64,000 bases of DNA from positions 18,987 to 82,986 of the forward strand of contig NZ_JAIQZM010000025.1 of assembly GCF_023333595.1 (NCBI RefSeq). The letters are read 5' to 3'. The position numbers and the translations under genes were made by a program. This DNA comes from Argonema galeatum A003/A1. GTDB taxonomy: Bacteria > Cyanobacteriota > Cyanobacteriia > Cyanobacteriales > Aerosakkonemataceae. Of the stretch, positions 59,211 through 64,000 are shown piece by piece; the stretch's first letter is position 1, and each line of letters begins with the position of its first letter. The notes under the pieces are model-generated. The model saw nothing but the letters and a program-made list of their open reading frames with translations, was not told where the DNA came from and ran no database searches.

Positions 59211-60419
59211 TTAGGCTTGCTTTAATATTTCCAAAAACTCTTGCACTACTACATCAGCGTCATTCCAGGAGCGAGTAGCGTCATAATGTTCAACAATGCG
59301 GATGCCGTGAATTTTGAAGAGGCGATCGCGTTCGTGATCCTGTACCGTGCGAGATGGTGGATGCCAAGGTTCTCCATCAATTTCTAGAATACCCCACTTA
59401 CCTTCCCAAAAAACTAAAAAGTCGCTTTCGCGATTTTCCCTACCCGTACTGCTGTTAAGACGAGCTTTGCAGTTAGGATAGAATAAAACACCAGCACGAT
59501 CGAGCGCCTGTGCAATTTTTATCTCTGTTTTCGATCGGAAATAAAGATTATTCCATTGATATGGAGCATTAATACCTTGATTACTAACTTTGGCAATTTC
59601 TAAAGAATTTTGTTCGCTAATCTCAGCTTCGCTACTCTCTGTTTCAGTTAGGTTACCTGTAGATAAGCTAGCACTACTTAAAATTGTTTCGCGTAACGCA
59701 GGATCGAGTTTGGTTTTTTCATCAATTTGAACATTAGTCAAATTAGCATCTTTTAAGGAACTATCTCTGACAATAGCACTACTCAGGTTAGCATTAGTTA
59801 AGTTTGCCTTATTCAAGCTAGTGCTAACTAAATTGGCGCGAATAAAATCGACATTAGTTAAGTCAGCACCGTTTAAGTTAGCCTTTTCTAAATTGGCACG
59901 ACTCAGATTAGCATCCGTTAAATTAGAATCATTCAACCATGCAGAACGTAAATCAGCGCCACTGAAATCTACATTATTTAAATCAGCATGATTTATGGAA
60001 GCAGAATAGATATTTGCACCTCGCAAACTTGCTCCATTCAAATTAGCATCTCTCAAATTAGCACTACTTAGATTTGCATAAGTTAAGAAAGCAAAAGATA
60101 AGTCAGTAGCACGTAAATTGGCATGACTTAGGTTGGCATCTCTCAGCTTGATACGTGAGAGGTCTGCATCGTCTAAGTTAGCATGATAAAGGTTTGCACC
60201 TTCCAAGTTAGCTTTGCTCAAATTTATACGTAAAAGATTGGCGTAATATAAATTAGCATTACTCAAGTTAGCACATGAAAGGTTAGCATCCACTAAGTTA
60301 GCCTCTTTCAGATTAATACCTTCTAGATTGGCATTTTGTAAGTCAGCTTCTCTCAAGTCAGCTTTAGGAAAATCTCTTTCTCCGGCGGCATAACGACCGA
60401 TCAGTTCAGCAGCATCCAT
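59211..60419 (-). CDS. Pentapeptide-repeat protein fused to a PD-(D/E)xK-like nuclease domain
   Basis: This 402-residue protein has an N-terminal cap (MDAAELIGRYAAGERDF), then about 42 A(D/N)LxX pentapeptides (about 18-235) forming a quadrilateral beta-helix. The C-terminal ~110 residues are a different domain: FRSKTEIKIAQALDRAGVLF, NRESDFLVFWEGKWGILEID, then GEPWHPPSRTVQDHERDRLF. The E...D...ExD spacing resembles DUF559/Vsr-like endonucleases, though the canonical ExK Lys appears replaced by Asp in EID. The pentapeptide part may mimic or bind DNA. Substrate is unknown. The partial gene at 1-231 shares the N-terminal cap. Confidence 0.85.
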   Translation of the reverse strand: MDAAELIGRYAAGERDFPKADLREADLQNANLEGINLKEANLVDANLSCANLSNANLYYANLLRINLSKANLEGANLYHANLDDADLSRIKLRDANLSHANLRATDLSFAFLTYANLSSANLRDANLNGASLRGANIYSASINHADLNNVDFSGADLRSAWLNDSNLTDANLSRANLEKANLNGADLTNVDFIRANLVSTSLNKANLTNANLSSAIVRDSSLKDANLTNVQIDEKTKLDPALRETILSSASLSTGNLTETESSEAEISEQNSLEIAKVSNQGINAPYQWNNLYFRSKTEIKIAQALDRAGVLFYPNCKARLNSSTGRENRESDFLVFWEGKWGILEIDGEPWHPPSRTVQDHERDRLFKIHGIRIVEHYDATRSWNDADVVVQEFLEILKQA

Positions 60420-60644
60420 ATATATTTTTTGGGAAAAATCACACCTAACGAAATTATCCCAAAAATCTGTCTCGATCTGTCGTAAAGCTAATTATTCAGC
60501 GTGTAAATTTTTGTTACATAAATAAACTGTTTGAAATGGCGATCGCATATATAAATATGTTCGCGAGGCAATACCTTCGCATCCATTGCAAACGCTAAAA
60601 TAAGGCTTGAGTCCTTGCTGCTGTACGCATACCCGATCGCACCC

Positions 60645-62552
60645 ATGTCTGTACAATTCCTAGACGCCTTTGATGTTATCGTTGTCGGTGCAGGTCACTC
60701 CGGCTGCGAAGCCGCACTTGCTACCGCACGACTCGGTTGTCGTACTCTGCTGCTAACCCTAAATCTGGATAAAATCGCTTGGCAACCCTGCAACCCGGCA
60801 GTTGGCGGCCCAGCTAAGTCACAATTAACACACGAAGTAGATGCACTCGGCGGCGAAATTGGCAAAATGGCCGATCGCACTTATCTGCAAAAGCGTGTGC
60901 TAAACTCCTCCAGAGGGCCAGCAGTTTGGGCATTAAGAGCCCAGACTGATAAGCGGGAATACGCGGCGGTGATGAAAAAGATTGTCGAAAATCAGGATAA
61001 TTTGACAGTCCGCGAAGGCATGGTGACAGACTTAGTACTCGGTAAAAATGAGGAAATCATCGGTGTTGAAACATACTTCGGTGTCGCATTCCAGTGCAAA
61101 GCAGTAATTCTCACCACCGGCACATTCCTGGGTGGTAAGATTTGGGTGGGAAACAAATCGATGGCAGCCGGACGCGCCGGAGAATTTGCCGCTGTTGAAT
61201 TGACGGAAACTCTCAATCGCCTGGGATTTGAAACCGGACGCCTGAAAACGGGAACTCCAGCCAGAGTTGATAAACGTTCCGTCGATTACAGTAAAATGGA
61301 ACCGCAACCGGGAGATGAAGAGGTGCGCTGGTTCAGTTTTGACCCAGAACTCTGGGTAGAACGGGAACAAATGCCTTGTCATATCACCCGCACCACAACA
61401 GAAACTCATCGTCTAATTAGAGAAAATCTCCACTTGTCCCCAGTATACGGCGGTTGGGTAGATGCCAAAGGGCCGCGTTATTGTCCCAGCATAGAAGATA
61501 AAATTGTTCGTTTTGCCGATAAGGAAAGTCACCAAATCTTTATCGAACCCGAAGGTCGGGATATTCCAGAATTGTATATCCAAGGTTTCTCGACTGGGTT
61601 GCCGGAAAGTTTGCAATTGCAGATGTTGCGGAGTCTTCCCGGTTTGGAAAATTGCGCCATGCTGCGTCCGGCTTACGCGGTCGAGTATGATTATTTACCC
61701 GCAACTCAGTGTTTTCCGACACTGATGACTAAGAAAGTAGAGGGTTTGTTCTGCGCTGGACAAATTAATGGTACTACCGGATACGAAGAAGCAGCAGCGC
61801 AAGGTCTTGTAGCTGGGATTAATGCAGCAAGATTTGTGTCTAATTCAACACAAATTGTTTTCAAGCGCGAGGAGAGTTACATCGGTACGCTGATGGATGA
61901 CTTGTGTACAAAGGATTTGCGGGAACCTTATCGGATGCTAACTTCGCGATCGGAATATCGTTTATTATTGCGATCGGACAATGCCGATCGACGCCTGACG
62001 CCTCTCGGTCGGGAAATCGGCTTAATCGATGACCGTCGCTGGGACTTGTTTAGCGCCAAGCAAGCGAATATTGCAGCAGAGAAAGAACGGTTGCAGGCGA
62101 CACGGGTAAAAGAGCATGATGAAATTGGGAAAGCGATCGCATCCGATACCCAGCAACTCATCAAAGGTTCAATTACCACCGCCGACTTGTTGCGTCGTCC
62201 GGGATTCCATTATATTGACCTAGACAGATACGCATTAAGCAATCCCGACCTCTCTCCAGCAGAAAAAGAAGGCGCAGAGATAGATATCAAATATTCTGGA
62301 TATCTACAACGACAACAACATCAAATTGACCAAATTGCCCGTCACGAACATCGCAAACTGCCGCCAGACTTAGATTATGCCGCGATTGAGACACTTTCCA
62401 AAGAGTCTCGCGAAAAGCTTGCCAAAGTGAAACCGCTGACAATTGGACAAGCAGCAAGAATTGGCGGCGTTAATCCAGCTGATGTTAACGCCTTGCTGAT
62501 TTATCTAGAACTCCGCACTCGTCAACTAGCAGTTGTTGGCGAAGCTCATTAA
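60645..62552 (+). CDS. mnmG: tRNA uridine-5-carboxymethylaminomethyl modification enzyme MnmG (GidA)
   Basis: This 635-residue FAD enzyme works with MnmE to modify U34 of tRNAs reading NNA/NNG codons. The dinucleotide-binding motif VIVVGAGHSGCEAALATARLG is at the N-terminus; GGPAKSQLTHEVDALGGEIG and RLKTGTPARVD are family blocks; TTGYEEAAAQGLVAGINAAR closes the FAD site. The C-terminal helical domain (TIGQAARIGGVNPADVNALL) is complete. The ATG at 60645 fits the family N-terminus; an upstream TTG would add ten residues. Length is normal. Confidence 0.97.
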   Translation: MSVQFLDAFDVIVVGAGHSGCEAALATARLGCRTLLLTLNLDKIAWQPCNPAVGGPAKSQLTHEVDALGGEIGKMADRTYLQKRVLNSSRGPAVWALRAQTDKREYAAVMKKIVENQDNLTVREGMVTDLVLGKNEEIIGVETYFGVAFQCKAVILTTGTFLGGKIWVGNKSMAAGRAGEFAAVELTETLNRLGFETGRLKTGTPARVDKRSVDYSKMEPQPGDEEVRWFSFDPELWVEREQMPCHITRTTTETHRLIRENLHLSPVYGGWVDAKGPRYCPSIEDKIVRFADKESHQIFIEPEGRDIPELYIQGFSTGLPESLQLQMLRSLPGLENCAMLRPAYAVEYDYLPATQCFPTLMTKKVEGLFCAGQINGTTGYEEAAAQGLVAGINAARFVSNSTQIVFKREESYIGTLMDDLCTKDLREPYRMLTSRSEYRLLLRSDNADRRLTPLGREIGLIDDRRWDLFSAKQANIAAEKERLQATRVKEHDEIGKAIASDTQQLIKGSITTADLLRRPGFHYIDLDRYALSNPDLSPAEKEGAEIDIKYSGYLQRQQHQIDQIARHEHRKLPPDLDYAAIETLSKESREKLAKVKPLTIGQAARIGGVNPADVNALLIYLELRTRQLAVVGEAH

Positions 62553-62884
62553 TTCGTAGTTAATTCGTAGGGTGCGTTAGCTGTCTTCGTAACGGTGCGA
62601 TTCTTTAGGGACTGACAAAAAAATAAAGTACGCCCCCCTAACCCCCCAAGTTTGGGGGGAACAGGACTTTTCTTCCCCCAAATCTGGGGAAACAGGACTT
62701 TTCTCCCCCCTTTCTTTGGGGGGTCGGGGGGGCAAAATTTAAGTGTGAGAAGCCCATCCCACAAGAAGTTGTAGGATATTTTTTATTTGTTCAGTCCCTT
62801 ATAAAAATTTCAAACGGGTCTTTAGCGTCAAAAGCGACCATCAAACGTTATAGTTAGCTTCAGCAGCGATTAAGCGAGCCATCT
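62553..62884. other. Intergenic region with G/C-run hairpins
   Basis: This 332-bp gap contains a repeat block at about 62630-62735 in which CCCCCCAAGTTTGGGGGG-type and CCCCCTTTCTTTGGGGGG-type hairpins alternate with two copies of AACAGGACTTTTCT. It is a dispersed cyanobacterial repeat and may terminate mnmG. The last 100 bp should contain the promoter of the next gene. No coding sequence is recognised. Confidence 0.6.
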
Positions 62885-64000
62885 ATGTCTGACGACCTGA
62901 ATACCAACCGGATTGCCTTGAAGCCCTCGGAAGCAGAAACCCCCACCCAGCCTTGGGCAATGGGAAACTCTGCCGATCGCTTAATGGATGACGTATTCTC
63001 AGACGTTGACCGAATGCTGGAAACTGGCGGCGAACCCCCCACTCACACCGCCGAACCGGAATACGTCTCGTTGCAGCAAATGTCGATTCCGCCAATCGTG
63101 ATGTCACAGGGGATGGCGGCGCGTCAGGTTGAAGCATCAGATACCAGCGATGCTGACAAAGCCCAAAAGCAGGACGATCGAGGCAACTCACTTAATAAAC
63201 TGCTGTTAGGGGCTGCTATAGCCTCCTTGGCAATTACACTACTCTTATGGCTGGCCGGTCAAGGCAGACTTAATAAGCTGTTTGGGATTAACGCAGCCTC
63301 TGCACCGTCAGCGCAAAAATCCGTATCGGAGGCAGACGGCCAGTTTATTGATTATATGCAGCGATCGCTCGACTTAATTGAGCAAGAAACCGAAAACAAC
63401 CAACAAGTTGCAGCTGTTCCGCCACCACCACCGGCTAACGCCCTATTGCCCGTTCCCATTCCCGGAAATCTACCTCAAAGCCGCCCATCAACCGTCCTAG
63501 AGCGAGTCTACATACCTGTCTATCCACGACCCCAGATAGTTTACGTCAATCCCCCTGCCCCACCCGCAGTAAAACCCGCTCCCACAGTTGGGGCGACTGT
63601 TCGCCCAGCTATCAAAAAAGCTACTCCCACAGTTGCGGCGAGTGTTCGCCCAACTAACAAAGCTACTACCACAGTCGCCGCCGCACGTCCAACTGCTACA
63701 GCAACTCCCAAAGCACGTCCAACTTCGCGCCCAACAGCCAAGGCTAGTCCTACAGTCGTCGCCGCTTTGCGTTCAATTCCGATCGCATCTCCTAGAGCTA
63801 CCGCAACTGTTCGCGCTACAGTCAAAGCTACTCCCACAACAGCGGCAACTTTACGTCGTACTCCCACAGCAACTCCAAGAGTCGCGGCAACAACTCGCCC
63901 AACTTCATCTCCTACAGCAACTACAACAACTCGCCCAACTTCATCTCCTACAGCAACTACAACAACTCGCCCAACTTCATCTCCTACAGCAACTACAACA
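62885..64000 (+). CDS. Single-TM protein with Pro/Thr/Ala repeat region (runs off right edge)
   Basis: From ATG 62885 there are 372 open codons to the window edge. Residues 1-100 are acidic and polar, with QPWAMGNSADRLMDDVFSDV. A TM helix follows at about 105-125 (LLLGAAIASLAITLLLWLAG). Then come QFIDYMQRSLDLIEQETENN and a Pro-rich segment. From about residue 220 the chain is a low-complexity run of (A/T)TPTVxA(S/T)VRPT units. The last three repeats, from 63889, are a nearly perfect 36-bp tandem unit. The layout suggests a membrane-anchored protein with an extracytoplasmic, stretched tail. Family not recognised; the end is not visible. Confidence 0.8.
   Translation, partial: MSDDLNTNRIALKPSEAETPTQPWAMGNSADRLMDDVFSDVDRMLETGGEPPTHTAEPEYVSLQQMSIPPIVMSQGMAARQVEASDTSDADKAQKQDDRGNSLNKLLLGAAIASLAITLLLWLAGQGRLNKLFGINAASAPSAQKSVSEADGQFIDYMQRSLDLIEQETENNQQVAAVPPPPPANALLPVPIPGNLPQSRPSTVLERVYIPVYPRPQIVYVNPPAPPAVKPAPTVGATVRPAIKKATPTVAASVRPTNKATTTVAAARPTATATPKARPTSRPTAKASPTVVAALRSIPIASPRATATVRATVKATPTTAATLRRTPTATPRVAATTRPTSSPTATTTTRPTSSPTATTTTRPTSSPTATTT
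63889..64000. repeat. 36-bp minisatellite in coding sequence
   Basis: Three identical copies of a 36-bp unit containing CGCCCAACTTCATCTCCTAC follow one another up to the window edge. Each encodes TRPTSSPTATTT. The array continues beyond the window. Confidence 0.95.

Overview
The window comes from a cyanobacterium, probably a filamentous Oscillatoriales-type genome. It holds psbB-psbT (photosystem II CP47 and PsbT), a Ycf34 homologue and a CURT1/CAAD-type thylakoid protein. The octamer GCGATCGC (HIP1) is scattered throughout, and there is a heavy load of small interspersed palindromes and in-frame low-complexity repeats typical of large cyanobacterial genomes. Most genes are chromosomal housekeeping genes in short transcription units, separated by accessory islands.

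Layout. 0-5 kb: edge of a pentapeptide-repeat gene, an EAL protein, a GAF/PAS/GGDEF diguanylate cyclase and a Nudix hydrolase. 5-11 kb: malQ, a RodZ-like membrane protein, rluB-type pseudouridine synthase, a DUF2993-type protein, cdsA and cbiT. 11.3-15.4 kb: the most striking locus. A TROVE/vWA Ro60 homologue (rsr) is embedded among four same-strand tRNA-like RNAs, each interrupted by the same structured module of about 50 nt, with the CCA-adding enzyme gene directly upstream. I interpret the RNAs as tRNA-mimicking bacterial Y RNAs. The module's apical hairpin recurs immediately upstream of the rsr start codon. 15.5-26 kb: ycf34, tsaB, an RTX metalloprotease, lnt, gyrA, an HDAC-like hydrolase and a site-2 protease/TPR protein.

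26-35 kb: an accessory region with two overlapping genes, a P-loop ATPase and a 1607-residue STAND/TM/14xWD40 protein. A RiPP-like pair follows: an NHLP-type precursor and a SagB-type dehydrogenase, with no YcaO cyclodehydratase in view. 35-46 kb: a small unknown gene pair, an FGGY sugar kinase, a PcrA/UvrD helicase, two histidine kinases, a second EAL paralogue and an OmpA-domain remnant. 46-55 kb: CAAD protein, hicBA, YkvA-like protein, metK, a Uma2 nuclease, an HAD phosphatase, rps1, nrdR, psbT and psbB. 55-64 kb: an unknown protein, tandem retropepsin-like proteases, a DNA methyltransferase fused to an Mrr-like nuclease domain, a second hicBA, a pentapeptide-repeat/nuclease fusion, mnmG, and a membrane-anchored Pro/Thr-rich protein running off the right edge.

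Themes: tRNA and RNA quality control (rsr with Y-like RNAs, cca, tsaB, mnmG, rluB), cyclic-di-GMP and two-component signalling, genome defence, and repeats that have entered coding sequences in frame (DUF2993 gene, cca, lnt, gyrA, rps1, two kinases, sugar kinase). All functional calls were made by eye from motifs; no database search was run.
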